Shown one piece after another: positions 34,070 to 43,356 of a stretch of DNA of 64,000 nt. The stretch is from Pirellula staleyi DSM 6068 (GTDB taxonomy: Bacteria; Planctomycetota; Planctomycetia; Pirellulales; Pirellulaceae). The stretch spans positions 1-64,000 of the forward strand of contig CAMCMB010000002.1 in the NCBI GenBank assembly GCA_945875845.1, read 5' to 3'. The notes beneath the pieces are model-generated. The model was given only the letters and a program-made list of their open reading frames with translations, ran no database searches and was not told the origin of the DNA. Each line of letters opens with the position of its first letter. Positions within the stretch are counted from its first letter, which is position 1. The position numbers were made by a program, and so were the translations under genes.

Positions 34070-34184
34070 ACGACAGGCTGGAAGCCTATCCCACTTTTGA
34101 AGCTGTAGACGACAGGCTGGAAGCCTATCCCACTTTTGAAGCTGTAAACGACAGGCTGGAAGCCTATCCCAGTTTTGAAATCAG
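34070..34184. repeat. Three tandem copies of a 39-bp palindromic unit
   Basis: Units start at 34070, 34109 and 34148. Each contains ACGACAGGCTGGAAGCCTAT, a near-palindrome related to the core of the palindrome at 644-672; the first two units are nearly identical and the third diverges at its end. The block lies between the divergently placed phosphatase and the 3' end of the YceI gene. Confidence 0.8.
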
Positions 34185-34185
34185 T

Positions 34186-34725
34186 TTAGCGGGCGAAAAC
34201 CAGTTCGGCTTTGAGTGATACCTCATCGTCGATTTTGCCTTTGCCATAGTTCATGCCCCACTTGGTGCGGTCGATCTTGAAATCGGCGATGACTTTGAGA
34301 GACGAGTCTGAAACTTCGGCCTTGATCGGCACTTTCACTTCAACGGTTTTATCCAACATGGTCAGCTTGCCGGTGATCGTACCTTCTTCGCCTTGCATAT
34401 CGATTTTCGTCGATTCAAACTTGATGGTTGGGTACTTCTTGACGTCGAAGAAGTCTGGGTTCTTGAGGTGAGTCGTCAACTTTTCATCGTCCGAGAATAG
34501 ACTTTCGGTTTGGATCTCGATCGTGAGGGAACTCTTGTCTGGAGACTCCATGTCGACCTTCGCTTCGGCTTTCATTTCTTTGAATCCGCCAGCGTGTTTT
34601 CCATCGGTTTTCTTGCCAACGAATTCAATCTTGGATTTTTCCTTGTCGGCCTTGACTGTCTGGCCAAAGGAGGGAACGGCGAAGGCCAATGACAACGAGA
34701 GAAAGCATAAAACGGTCTTGAACAT
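34186..34725 (-). CDS. YceI-family periplasmic lipid-binding-like protein
   Basis: 179 residues from ATG 34725, which gives a clean signal peptide (MFKTVLCFLSLSLAFAVPSF, about 1-21). The mature part is the YceI beta-barrel: KSKIEFVGKKTDGKHAGGF, HLKNPDFFDVKKYPTIKFES, ITGKLTMLDKTVEVKVPI and FKIDRTKWGMNYGKG. These proteins bind isoprenoid-type lipids in the periplasm, and their exact roles vary. The gene ends two bases after the 39-bp repeat array. Confidence 0.93.
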   Translation of the reverse strand: MFKTVLCFLSLSLAFAVPSFGQTVKADKEKSKIEFVGKKTDGKHAGGFKEMKAEAKVDMESPDKSSLTIEIQTESLFSDDEKLTTHLKNPDFFDVKKYPTIKFESTKIDMQGEEGTITGKLTMLDKTVEVKVPIKAEVSDSSLKVIADFKIDRTKWGMNYGKGKIDDEVSLKAELVFAR

Positions 34726-34949
34726 ATCGAGAAACCCTATGTGGTCAAAGTGAAAAGGAACGGAATCGGATTCCGAATGCGGGAGCAAATTCAACACAGT
34801 TTGAGATTATAGCAATAATGCAACGCGGTTGGGAAAGCTTCTTTTATGTCCGCCGAATAGTGGGCACGAATCGCAGGTTTCAGCCAGAAACCCCTGAAAT
34901 ACCCGTGAGCACTGATACTTTTCGGCGAACGTAATCCTTGATTGGCGTT

Positions 34950-35046
34950 GGGAGAGCGAGGCTCCTGCCGAGCTTACGCCACCCTGGTTCGGCAGGAGCC
35001 TCACCCTCCCTGTACCCTGGTTCGGCAGGAGCCTCACCCTCCCTGT
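34950..35046. repeat. GGCTCCTGCCGA hairpin element with 33-bp tandem duplication
   Basis: The stem CGAGGCTCCTGCCGA (34957-34971) is complementary to TCGGCAGGAGCCTC, which occurs twice in a perfect 33-bp tandem repeat (34981-35013 and 35014-35046). Related hairpins are at 50616-50680 and 63212-63272. It lies within the 439-base gap between the divergent YceI and U32 genes; nothing else is recognised in that gap. Confidence 0.8.
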
Positions 35047-35164
35047 AAAAGCAATGCTGAGCCCAACGATGTCGAAATATTGAGCATTACGAAATCGAGG
35101 ATCCGCCTTAGAATGCTCGTCACGAGCGTTTTGTGCCAATGATTATTTTTGGAAAGATTTTGAA

Positions 35165-37693
35165 ATGACAAGCGACATATCCTCCGCGAGGCCAGCGCCC
35201 GAGCTGTTGGCCCCGGCAGGAAATTGGGAATGCATTCATGCCGCAATCGAAAATGGTGCGGATGCCGTTTACTTTGGTCTGGATGCTGGCTTCAATGCCC
35301 GGGCTCGGGCTGTGAATTTTTCGCTCGAGATACTTCCGGAGCTGATGCGTTTGTTGCATCGGCGGGGTGTGCTTGGCTATGTCACGCTCAACACGCTTGT
35401 CTTCACCGACGAGCTCCCCCAATTCGAAAAGCATGTTGCTCAGCTTGCAACCGCTGGAGTGGATGCGGTGCTTGTTCAAGACCTTGGAGCGGTCCGATTG
35501 ATTCACGAGGTATGCCCGCAACTCAGCGTGCATGCAAGCACACAAATGACCATGACTTCGGCCGAGACGATTCATGCCATTGAGTCATTGCGCATCGATC
35601 GAGTTGTGCTCGCTCGTGAACTCTCGCTTTCGGAGATCCGTAAGATTACGGCTTCGACAACGATGCCCGTTGAAACATTTGTTCATGGTGCATTGTGCGT
35701 TGCCTATAGCGGGCAGTGCTTGACCAGCGAATCGCTGGGTGGTCGCAGTGCCAATCGAGGGCAATGCGCTCAAGCCTGCCGGTTGAACTATGACCTGATT
35801 TGTGATGGAGTGCAGCGTGACTTAGAGGACAATCGATATCTTCTGTCCCCTCAAGACCTAGCCGCTTACGAGCTCATTCCGGATTTGATCGATGCAGGGG
35901 TTTGTTCGTTGAAGATCGAGGGGAGACTCAAAACACCTGAATATGTTGCCAACATTGTCGGTCACTATCGCAAAGCGATCGATGTGGCAATGGAGGGGCG
36001 AAGATTGAACTGGACCGAGCGAACCAAACGCGAAATGGAGATGAGTTTCTCGCGTGGGTTCACCCCCGGATGGCTCGAGGGCTGCAACCACAAACGATTG
36101 GTCCCTGGCGTCACCAGCGCGAAGCGAGGTGTTCTGGTCGGCAAGGTAGTCTCATTAGAGGGAGAACGTCTCGTCGTGGATTTGGAATCGACATTGATCA
36201 AAGGAGATGGCGTTGTTCTGCAAGGCGATCGGATAGCAGGCTCTGAGATTGGTGGCCGCATCTTTCAAGTCTTCGTCAATGGCAAGCCGACCGACAACCC
36301 AGCCAGTGGTCGCGTGGAGTTGGCTTTTCAAAATGGGTTGTTTAGGAATGCAGAGGTGCAGCCTGGTCAAACGCTATGGCAGACCGATTCACCTCAACTG
36401 AGCAAAAGACTCCGAGCTAGTTTTGCTTCCGAACATTTTGCACGGAAAATTCCGATCGATGTGGCCTTTCGTGCCGAAGTCGGGACGCCGATTTCCGCAA
36501 CGATCTATTGGAAAGACGTGCATGGCGAACAACAGACGTTGGAAATCCAAAGCCTGCATAAACCGGAAATGGCACGGAAGCACCCGACGTCTGCAGAAAA
36601 CCTTCAGCAGCAATTTTCGCGATTGGGGAACACGCCCTACGAGTTGCGATCCCTGACCGCGGAAATCCAAGGTGAGCCCATGATTCCCTTGAGCGTTTTG
36701 GGCGAACTTCGAAAACTCATGCTCGGTCAGCTTGATGAGGCTCGGGAGACGGTTGGCCGTCGACAAATCGCTGAGTCGGGTATTTCCTCGCGGATGCTGC
36801 CCACATTGGCGACTGAGAACGATAGTGCAAACGTTTGTTTATCGGTCCTTGTCCGAACCATGGAACAGTTGCGTCAGGTTCTCTCGCATGGTCAAAAAGC
36901 GGTGTACGTGGACTTTCACGACATTCGCGAATATCGACAAGCGGTCAAAGAGGCACACGAAGCGGGGGCAACAATCCACATCGCAACGCTTCGCATCCAG
37001 AAACCCGGTGAAATAGGGTTGTTCAAGGCGATGGCAAAGCACGACGCAGACGGATGGTTAGTGAGAAACTTAGCCGCATTGGATTATGCCAAACAGCACG
37101 GCATTCCAACGATTGGCGACTTCTCATTGAACATAACCAATCCGCTCACGGCTGAGTGGTTGGTGTCCCGTGGCTTGAGCCGTCTGACTGCTTCCTACGA
37201 TTTAAATCGCGATCAACTGACAGAGTTGGTCGCCGGTATGCCGCGCTCTTGGTTAGAGGTTGTTCTACATCAGCACATGCCTATGTTCCATATGGAGCAC
37301 TGCGTTTTTTGCACGGTGTTGTCGCCGGGGACCAACAAATCCAATTGTGGTCGGCCTTGCGATCGCCATGAAGTGAAATTGAAAGACCGATTGGGTGTTG
37401 AGCACGTTCTTCACGCGGACATTGGATGTCGGAACACGCTTTACAACGGACATGCTCAAAGCGGTGCTGAGGCGGCTCCAAAGCTGATTCGGATGGGAAT
37501 TAGGTACTTTCGAATCGAACTCTTGCGGGACGCCCCCGCAGACGAAACAAAGCGTCTACTTGGTCTCTATCGAGATTTACTCGCGGGGAAAATCGACGGG
37601 CCGACCGTCTGGAAATCGTTGAAGGCTGAGAATCGTGTTGGGGTGACTCGCGGCACATTGGAACAACCGCGAAACCCGCTCGCTATTCTGTAG
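35165..37693 (+). CDS. Peptidase U32-family protein (RlhA-like)
   Basis: An 842-residue protein of the long U32 type. The N-terminal domain begins PELLAPAGNWECIHAAIENG, and the U32 signature VHGALCVAYSGQCLTSE followed by RGQCAQACR lies near residues 173-202. A further cysteine set near the C-terminus (EHCVFC, NCGRPCDRHE) completes the likely iron-sulfur binding sites. Long U32 proteins with this layout include the 23S rRNA hydroxylation factor RlhA, so an RNA-modifying role is more likely than proteolysis. It is convergent with the sulfatase, with seven bases between the stops. Confidence 0.88.
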   Translation: MTSDISSARPAPELLAPAGNWECIHAAIENGADAVYFGLDAGFNARARAVNFSLEILPELMRLLHRRGVLGYVTLNTLVFTDELPQFEKHVAQLATAGVDAVLVQDLGAVRLIHEVCPQLSVHASTQMTMTSAETIHAIESLRIDRVVLARELSLSEIRKITASTTMPVETFVHGALCVAYSGQCLTSESLGGRSANRGQCAQACRLNYDLICDGVQRDLEDNRYLLSPQDLAAYELIPDLIDAGVCSLKIEGRLKTPEYVANIVGHYRKAIDVAMEGRRLNWTERTKREMEMSFSRGFTPGWLEGCNHKRLVPGVTSAKRGVLVGKVVSLEGERLVVDLESTLIKGDGVVLQGDRIAGSEIGGRIFQVFVNGKPTDNPASGRVELAFQNGLFRNAEVQPGQTLWQTDSPQLSKRLRASFASEHFARKIPIDVAFRAEVGTPISATIYWKDVHGEQQTLEIQSLHKPEMARKHPTSAENLQQQFSRLGNTPYELRSLTAEIQGEPMIPLSVLGELRKLMLGQLDEARETVGRRQIAESGISSRMLPTLATENDSANVCLSVLVRTMEQLRQVLSHGQKAVYVDFHDIREYRQAVKEAHEAGATIHIATLRIQKPGEIGLFKAMAKHDADGWLVRNLAALDYAKQHGIPTIGDFSLNITNPLTAEWLVSRGLSRLTASYDLNRDQLTELVAGMPRSWLEVVLHQHMPMFHMEHCVFCTVLSPGTNKSNCGRPCDRHEVKLKDRLGVEHVLHADIGCRNTLYNGHAQSGAEAAPKLIRMGIRYFRIELLRDAPADETKRLLGLYRDLLAGKIDGPTVWKSLKAENRVGVTRGTLEQPRNPLAIL

Positions 37694-37700
37694 GCGTTGC

Positions 37701-39305
37701 CTACCTGAGTGGTCCTGACATGGGTGGCGTCTCGAAGAATCGACCGTCGTCGATCATTCTTGGGTCACCCGTTTTCGTTAACTCATCCAGCAATCGCTTC
37801 TCAAGCTCTTGCCGCACGGACGCGTATTTGCCATCCCCGGCAACGTTCGACATTTGATGAGGGTCGGTTCGCAAATCATATAATTCTTCGCGAGGCCGTT
37901 TTGCATAAGCGCGTTCAAAGAATGGTTTCCATTGGGGATCTTTGCGATTTCCCACCAGCCAAGCCTTAGATGGGCCAGCATCCTCGTCTGGCAGTGTTGT
38001 CCTTGTGTTCTCCGTGATTTCTTCCGCCGTCGGTTCCTTGTCGCTATTGAGCCGATAGGGATCGCCCAATGGCCAGCGATCCGGTTTGAAATTGATGATG
38101 TACGAGTAATCTCGCGTCCTAATGGATCGTTGAGGATAGGGCATGAAGTCGGCCCTCGCATTCTCGACATGGCGTTCACGTCCGATGAACACCTCGGTGC
38201 GCGTGGGGTCTACTTGTCCCGACTTATCGGACGTGAGTTGCTTCACTAGACTGCGCCCGGTCATCGTGGATGGAATCTCAACGCCTGCTAACTCCAGAAA
38301 CGTTGGGGCTAAGTCCGTGAGACTTACTAAATCGTCCACCACGCGACCACGAGAACGGTTCCCCCAACGCATCGCTAAGGAAACACTAGATCCGAAATCA
38401 TACAAATTGCATTTGCCATGCGGGAATCCCGGTGGTCCATGGTCGCCACTGATGACGATCAAAGTGCTATCGAGTTCACCAATCTCCTCAAGCTTTTTCA
38501 GCAGGATGCCAATCGATGCGTCCAATGCCTGCACTTCTCCGAGGTAGTCCGCAAAATCCTCGCGAATTTCCGGAACATCCGGAAAGAATGGGGGCAGCTT
38601 TCCCTTCAACAATTCAGGCTCGATGTTCCAAAGGGCTTTGCCTGATCCTCGGATCCATTTGCGGTGGACATTGGTTGGACCAAACCAATAGCAGAAGGGT
38701 TGTGACGTAGTTCGATTGTTCAAAAAGGTGTCGAAGTTCGTTTTGATTTCGGAATAGAGTTCTTGCTTGGCCGACTCGATGGTCTTTCCGTTGGCCACCA
38801 TCTTGGTTGCGTTTTCAGAGAATTGATTGAATCGGCGTCCCTTTTCATATGCGTACTTTCCTCCACCGTAGGGTGCATCCGCAGGAGTTCCGGGACTCCA
38901 CACTTTGTAGGACTCACCCATGTGGTATCCTGACTTTTGCAATAGCATCGGATAAGCGGGGATGGCATCATCCCAAACGGCCCCTTGCAAAATCGCCCCA
39001 CGGCCTGTCCGCCAAAAGTGTTGCCCGGACAACAATGCGCTCCGGCAAGGTGTGCAGCTTGGCGCCGAGACAAAAGCCCGCCGGAACAAGACACCTTCGG
39101 CTGCTACTCGATCAAAGTTCGGGGTTTGAACGACGTCGTTGAACGTACCTGCTCCATCCAGTTTGGAATAAGCACTCGCGCAACGCCCCCAGTCGTCGGC
39201 AAAGATGAACAAAATATTCGGACGCACCGGTTCCGCTCCGCACAAACTGGAACCAAGTGACAAAAGCAAAATTAGTGCAGTCCATTTACGCCTAGGTTGT
39301 TTCAT
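37701..39305 (-). CDS. Secreted sulfatase
   Basis: A 534-residue type I sulfatase with a signal peptide (about 1-23). The metal site starts with ILFIFADDWG (about 31-40), and the formylglycine motif is CTPCR at 84-88, where C84 would be converted by a formylglycine-generating enzyme. ISGDHGPPGFPHGK near 290 provides further active-site residues. The substrate is unknown; planctomycetes carry many sulfatases for sulfated polysaccharides. It is the last of a run of minus-strand genes and lies 28 bases after the cytochrome gene. Confidence 0.92.
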   Translation of the reverse strand: MKQPRRKWTALILLLSLGSSLCGAEPVRPNILFIFADDWGRCASAYSKLDGAGTFNDVVQTPNFDRVAAEGVLFRRAFVSAPSCTPCRSALLSGQHFWRTGRGAILQGAVWDDAIPAYPMLLQKSGYHMGESYKVWSPGTPADAPYGGGKYAYEKGRRFNQFSENATKMVANGKTIESAKQELYSEIKTNFDTFLNNRTTSQPFCYWFGPTNVHRKWIRGSGKALWNIEPELLKGKLPPFFPDVPEIREDFADYLGEVQALDASIGILLKKLEEIGELDSTLIVISGDHGPPGFPHGKCNLYDFGSSVSLAMRWGNRSRGRVVDDLVSLTDLAPTFLELAGVEIPSTMTGRSLVKQLTSDKSGQVDPTRTEVFIGRERHVENARADFMPYPQRSIRTRDYSYIINFKPDRWPLGDPYRLNSDKEPTAEEITENTRTTLPDEDAGPSKAWLVGNRKDPQWKPFFERAYAKRPREELYDLRTDPHQMSNVAGDGKYASVRQELEKRLLDELTKTGDPRMIDDGRFFETPPMSGPLR

Positions 39306-39333
39306 ATTGTCTTTCTGTGGGGCAAAAGGTTTC

Positions 39334-40983
39334 TCACTTGGAGGAAACGGCAGTCTCTACCAACTCGCGAATCAACGTTCGGCAGCGAACTGCATCAAAG
39401 GATCTCGCGATCTCCAGTGTACTCTGCTGCGCATCGAGCACGCTCGCTTGTGGTGGGATCTGCAAATTGAGGGAAAGCAATTGGCTCAATTCGGCGAGGT
39501 TTGCCTGAATGGCTTGTCGCGGCACGACACCATGATCCGCAAGTTCCGTGACTGCGATCGTGACCATCCACGCCGTCTGTTTGGCCAACCAGTAGTCCGT
39601 GAGTTTTTCCTCGCGATCGGCAAGCAATACCTGTAGCCATTGCTTGACATCTGCTTCCGACATGATTTGCCGCTCCATTCGAATTCGATCTCGAAGTCGA
39701 TCGGTCAGAGATGCGAGGTGTGGGTTCGAAAGGGCTGCCAGTTTCTTTGCATCGCCAAACGGGACCGAATTGAATGCTGCGAACATCTCATTCGTCAACC
39801 GATCATGATTCGATGCGTTGGTTTTATGGATCGATGCGTTTTCGAGCGAGAGCCAATTCGAAGGGAACGCCCGGCCTGGAATTCTTGACTCGGGTCGCCA
39901 TCGTATTCTGCTCTTCGATAATTCCTGGTGGCATCCCATGCAATCGTACATTGCAAAATCACCCCATTGATTCGGCTCGCGTTGGGCTTGTGCGGCCGCA
40001 GCATGAATCAACTTGATCCCGTTGTCGTTCGCGACGAGTCCGCCGATCATGCTGCGTTGGGTTCGATGGTAACTCGATTGGATGGCTTGTTCGATTTTGT
40101 CCATCGGACCAAGCGATTTTAGGTCGTAGTGCGCCGAGTAATACTCGTTTTGCAAGGCGAACTCGCGTGTTTCGCGCTTGCTTGTTGCGGCCTGGTAAGG
40201 TTTGTCTTGAATGGTTTTCCAGTGGGGCGGCATTGCATCCAGAAATGTTTGCAGATCAAAGGGGGGCAATGGAGGATGCCCTGCTGCAACCATGTCGTGA
40301 GAAACAAAACGACCTTGTGTTATGCTTCCAAGATGGCAACTCAAACATACGTCGGCGCACGTCGACGGGGACGCAAGATCCCACATTCCTAGCTCTGATT
40401 TTTCTGCTGGAGTCTTCGACCGCCAAGCTACTTGCTGGTGCTGATGCGTCTTGGTGTACTCGGAGCCAGGCCCATGACATGCTTCGCATTGAACTCCGAA
40501 CTGCAAATTGGTTTGGCGGACTTCTTGGGACGGGGAGGGCAAACTCAAGTCGACACCTGTATGACAAGTCAAACACTTGGCTTGGAACATTGCGTCGCCC
40601 TCTTGTCCTTCCGGCCACTTCAGGCGTTTACGAATCTCGACGGATAGTTTGTTCGACTTGTTTTCTGGACGCTCGAGTTCTGTTTCCGTCAAATCCTGTC
40701 GAACCAAATGATAGGCGTACGCGTGTTTGTCTCTTTCAAACCATTCTTTGGCTTCGACCAGCCTGATAAAGCGAGTGACTTGGAGTTGCTCGTAGATTGG
40801 GCTGGGAGCACTGTGACAGGCTGCACATTCCTTGACGCCGATCTCACTCAGTCCATCGGTTTGCCTCTCCGAAACTTGTCTTTCCAAAACATGGTCAGTT
40901 GAAAGGTCATCGGCTCGAGTTGTCCCCAAGGTTTGGAACCAAAAACAAAAGCACACTAGAACGCCAGTCCCTCGACGGATCAT
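39334..40983 (-). CDS. Exported pentahaem cytochrome c (cytochrome c554-like)
   Basis: 549 residues from ATG 40983, fixed by an ATGA overlap with the upstream cytochrome gene; a longer frame adds 77 residues that are antisense-like and lack a signal. After a signal peptide (about 1-24) there are five CXXCH haem sites: CAACH, CLTCH, CEACH, CLSCH and CMGCH. Extra histidines such as HDMVAAGHPPL probably serve as distal ligands. The fold resembles the cytochrome c554 domain. It is coupled to the second multihaem gene, and the two may form a periplasmic electron-transfer pair. Confidence 0.88.
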   Translation of the reverse strand: MIRRGTGVLVCFCFWFQTLGTTRADDLSTDHVLERQVSERQTDGLSEIGVKECAACHSAPSPIYEQLQVTRFIRLVEAKEWFERDKHAYAYHLVRQDLTETELERPENKSNKLSVEIRKRLKWPEGQEGDAMFQAKCLTCHTGVDLSLPSPSQEVRQTNLQFGVQCEACHGPGSEYTKTHQHQQVAWRSKTPAEKSELGMWDLASPSTCADVCLSCHLGSITQGRFVSHDMVAAGHPPLPPFDLQTFLDAMPPHWKTIQDKPYQAATSKRETREFALQNEYYSAHYDLKSLGPMDKIEQAIQSSYHRTQRSMIGGLVANDNGIKLIHAAAAQAQREPNQWGDFAMYDCMGCHQELSKSRIRWRPESRIPGRAFPSNWLSLENASIHKTNASNHDRLTNEMFAAFNSVPFGDAKKLAALSNPHLASLTDRLRDRIRMERQIMSEADVKQWLQVLLADREEKLTDYWLAKQTAWMVTIAVTELADHGVVPRQAIQANLAELSQLLSLNLQIPPQASVLDAQQSTLEIARSFDAVRCRTLIRELVETAVSSK

Positions 40984-42470
40984 TTGTGAGTGCTTTCTGA
41001 GAGTTCCGTCGTTGCTTTTCGCAAAGCGGAATGCCACTGTTCTAGGTTCGGGGGATTTGTTGATTTTGCTGTTCTTGGGAATTTCGGTGATTGTGTGTCT
41101 GCCGGAAATAAGAGTGCATGGCGAATCGTTTGCATCGCCTGATCCAGTTCGGTAGAACGCATTGCATACGATGATGCCCAGGCAGATAGGTACGAGCCAG
41201 AGGCATACTCCCATTTGCTCATGCGACTCGCATTTTGAAATCGCGATGCGCTAAAGTTGATCTGCCTTGCGTTCGTCCATTGATCAAGTGAAAGGTCTCC
41301 GGTGGAGTAAAGACTTTGGTGAATTAAGTTCCTCAAACTGGACGCTTGTTCGGAAATCTTGGAAACGCTTGGATTGGGAGCTTCCATGGTCGAACGAAGT
41401 ATTTCAGCACGATTATCCAGTTCGGGTACGGACTGATGGAGATAAGTGGAAAGGGCTTCGACTCCGCCGAGATTCCATTCGCGACTCGGAGCCCGGCCTC
41501 TTGCCAATAAGAGACGATCGATCGAAGGGACTGGTTTTGGGATTCCGCTCAGCGAAGCGTGGCAGCTTGTGCATTCGTAGTTCGACAATTCAGGCCATGT
41601 TGAGACTGGGAGCGATTTCAATGCTCGCGCCTGCAGCAATTCCAGCTCCGAATCGGCCATGGCTATTTGGCCAGCCAGCCAAAGCCTCGAACGAAAGTTG
41701 GGGTCGATTTGTTCTGCGTCGCGCCAGTGCTTAGGATACGACTCGTAATAGACTGCCAAATCAAAATAGAGTGCAGGATGGCCAGCAGCGATTATGTCGT
41801 GATTCATATCCCGATCTCTTCCGCCAACGTGACAAAGAGTGCAGACTTTCGCGCGTTGGACAAGCGCATCGGTATCGGCAAGTCCGAGGCTTGAGACCGC
41901 CAACTGTTTGGCTTCGGGGCTTTGAAAGTGTCGATCGTACCATCGCTCCGATGCGCCATGACACGCTTCGCATCCAACTCCTTCTACAATTCGGGGTGTG
42001 ATGTTGTCCGCTGCGACTTGTCGGTCTGAGTTGTGGCACGCGAGGCAGTTTTGATATTCATCTGCCTTGAACACTTTTCCATCTCGCAAGATGCCAAGTT
42101 TCGACAGGATCTTTGCGGACTCGTCGGAACAGAGGGTCCGCCATGATTGAGCATGAGGATCTTCTTCGAGCCAAAGAGAATATTCCGATCCTCGAAATGT
42201 TTTTTCCGTCGAAACGCCGGCTTTGGGCCCGCTGTGGCAACTTGTGGTGGCGCACGAGGCAGAACCGCGAAGCCCCTGCTCTGGGTGATAAAGCGTCTCC
42301 AAACCCCAATGCTTCGGGCTCGTCAACGAGGATGAAGCGTCGGTGAACGAGAGCACGATTCCGGGCGGCTGAGCATTTGCAAAACCAGAACAAAACAACA
42401 AAACCCCCACACCAAGAGCTAATTCAAGGCTTATCCAATGGGTCAGTTTTTTAAGCGGTAAATTCCACAT
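40980..42470 (-). CDS. Exported multihaem cytochrome c with one CX4CH site
   Basis: 496 residues from ATG 42470, chosen because it gives a signal peptide (about 5-33); no good ribosome site is visible, so the start is uncertain. There are four CXXCH sites (CLACH, CEACH, CTLCH, CTSCH) and one CATTSCH, a CX4CH spacing, near the N-terminus. The segment HDIIAAGHPAL parallels HDMVAAGHPPL in the downstream paralogue, showing that the two are related. Function is probably electron transfer in the periplasm. Confidence 0.85.
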   Translation of the reverse strand: MWNLPLKKLTHWISLELALGVGVLLFCSGFANAQPPGIVLSFTDASSSLTSPKHWGLETLYHPEQGLRGSASCATTSCHSGPKAGVSTEKTFRGSEYSLWLEEDPHAQSWRTLCSDESAKILSKLGILRDGKVFKADEYQNCLACHNSDRQVAADNITPRIVEGVGCEACHGASERWYDRHFQSPEAKQLAVSSLGLADTDALVQRAKVCTLCHVGGRDRDMNHDIIAAGHPALYFDLAVYYESYPKHWRDAEQIDPNFRSRLWLAGQIAMADSELELLQARALKSLPVSTWPELSNYECTSCHASLSGIPKPVPSIDRLLLARGRAPSREWNLGGVEALSTYLHQSVPELDNRAEILRSTMEAPNPSVSKISEQASSLRNLIHQSLYSTGDLSLDQWTNARQINFSASRFQNASRMSKWEYASGSYLSAWASSYAMRSTELDQAMQTIRHALLFPADTQSPKFPRTAKSTNPPNLEQWHSALRKATTELSESTHK

Positions 42471-42588
42471 GAGGTAGGGTTTTAACAGATCCCGATTGCC
42501 ATTGGGCGCGAGCCTAACGAAACATCGACGGTTGCCATCAGATTCTAGCTTTAAAAGTGGTTCAAAATAACACTTAAAGCTGAAAATC

Positions 42589-43344
42589 CTACGCATAGGC
42601 GGCATGGATACAGTTCAAATAAGCTTCAATGGTGCCCGCGTAACCCATTTCCAATGCATCGCTGATGAGGGCATGGCCGATGGAAACCTCTCGTACGCTT
42701 GGCACAGCCCTTAAAAAAGGCGTCAAGTTTTCCAAGTTCAAATCGTGGCCTGCATTGACCCCCAGGTCGGATTGGATTGCCGCTTCTGCGGATTCGACAA
42801 ACGAGCCCAGCGTGGAAACGTGAGTTGGGTTTTGAAAAGCCCTTGCCCAGGATTCCGTATAGAGTTCTACGCGATCCGCCCCAAGTTCTTTGGCGAGCGG
42901 CATCTGAGCTGCAAGCGGGTCCATGAACAAACTGACTCGAACGCCAAGCGATCTGCATTCTTCGATTACGGGCCTTAGTTTGTCGGCGTCGGCGACAAGA
43001 TCCCAGCCGTGATCCGAGGTGCTCTGCGAAACGCTATCTGGAACGAACGTCGCTTGATCTGGCCGGACAGAGCGAATCAACTCCATTAAGTTATGAAACG
43101 GGTTGCCCTCGATATTGAACTCCGCGTTGGGCCAATTTTGGAGAAGCTCTGCAATCTCGTAGACGTCTTTCGAACGTACGTGCCGTTCATCTGGGCGCGG
43201 GTGAACGGTAATGCCATGGGCCCCTGCCTCCAAGCATATCTTAGAGGCTCTCACGACACATGGAATTCCAAGGTGCCTCGTGTTTCGCAATAAAGCAACT
43301 TTATTGACATTCACGGAGAGCGCGGTTTTGATCGGGTCGTTCAT
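42589..43344 (-). CDS. pdxJ: Pyridoxine 5'-phosphate synthase
   Basis: 251 residues from ATG 43344; an in-frame TTG is four codons upstream. Family motifs: LSVNVNKVALLRNTR at the N-terminus, ITVHPRPDERHV near 46-57, FNIEGNP near 76 and VNAGHDLNLENL near 203. The enzyme condenses 3-hydroxy-1-aminoacetone phosphate with deoxyxylulose 5-phosphate in vitamin B6 synthesis. It starts 12 bases after the stop of the upstream unknown gene, so the two are probably cotranscribed. Confidence 0.93.
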   Translation of the reverse strand: MNDPIKTALSVNVNKVALLRNTRHLGIPCVVRASKICLEAGAHGITVHPRPDERHVRSKDVYEIAELLQNWPNAEFNIEGNPFHNLMELIRSVRPDQATFVPDSVSQSTSDHGWDLVADADKLRPVIEECRSLGVRVSLFMDPLAAQMPLAKELGADRVELYTESWARAFQNPTHVSTLGSFVESAEAAIQSDLGVNAGHDLNLENLTPFLRAVPSVREVSIGHALISDALEMGYAGTIEAYLNCIHAAYA

Positions 43345-43356
43345 AGAACAGTGCAA

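Noticed and set aside
34009-34218. 69-codon frame with repeated DRLEAYP peptide
   Set aside because: The frame is produced by the 39-bp tandem repeat (13 codons per unit), has no family similarity and overlaps the 3' end of the YceI gene.
40984-41214. 77-residue N-terminal extension of the downstream multihaem cytochrome
   Set aside because: It overlaps the upstream cytochrome in another frame, while the ATG at 40983 is followed directly by a signal peptide and forms an ATGA overlap.
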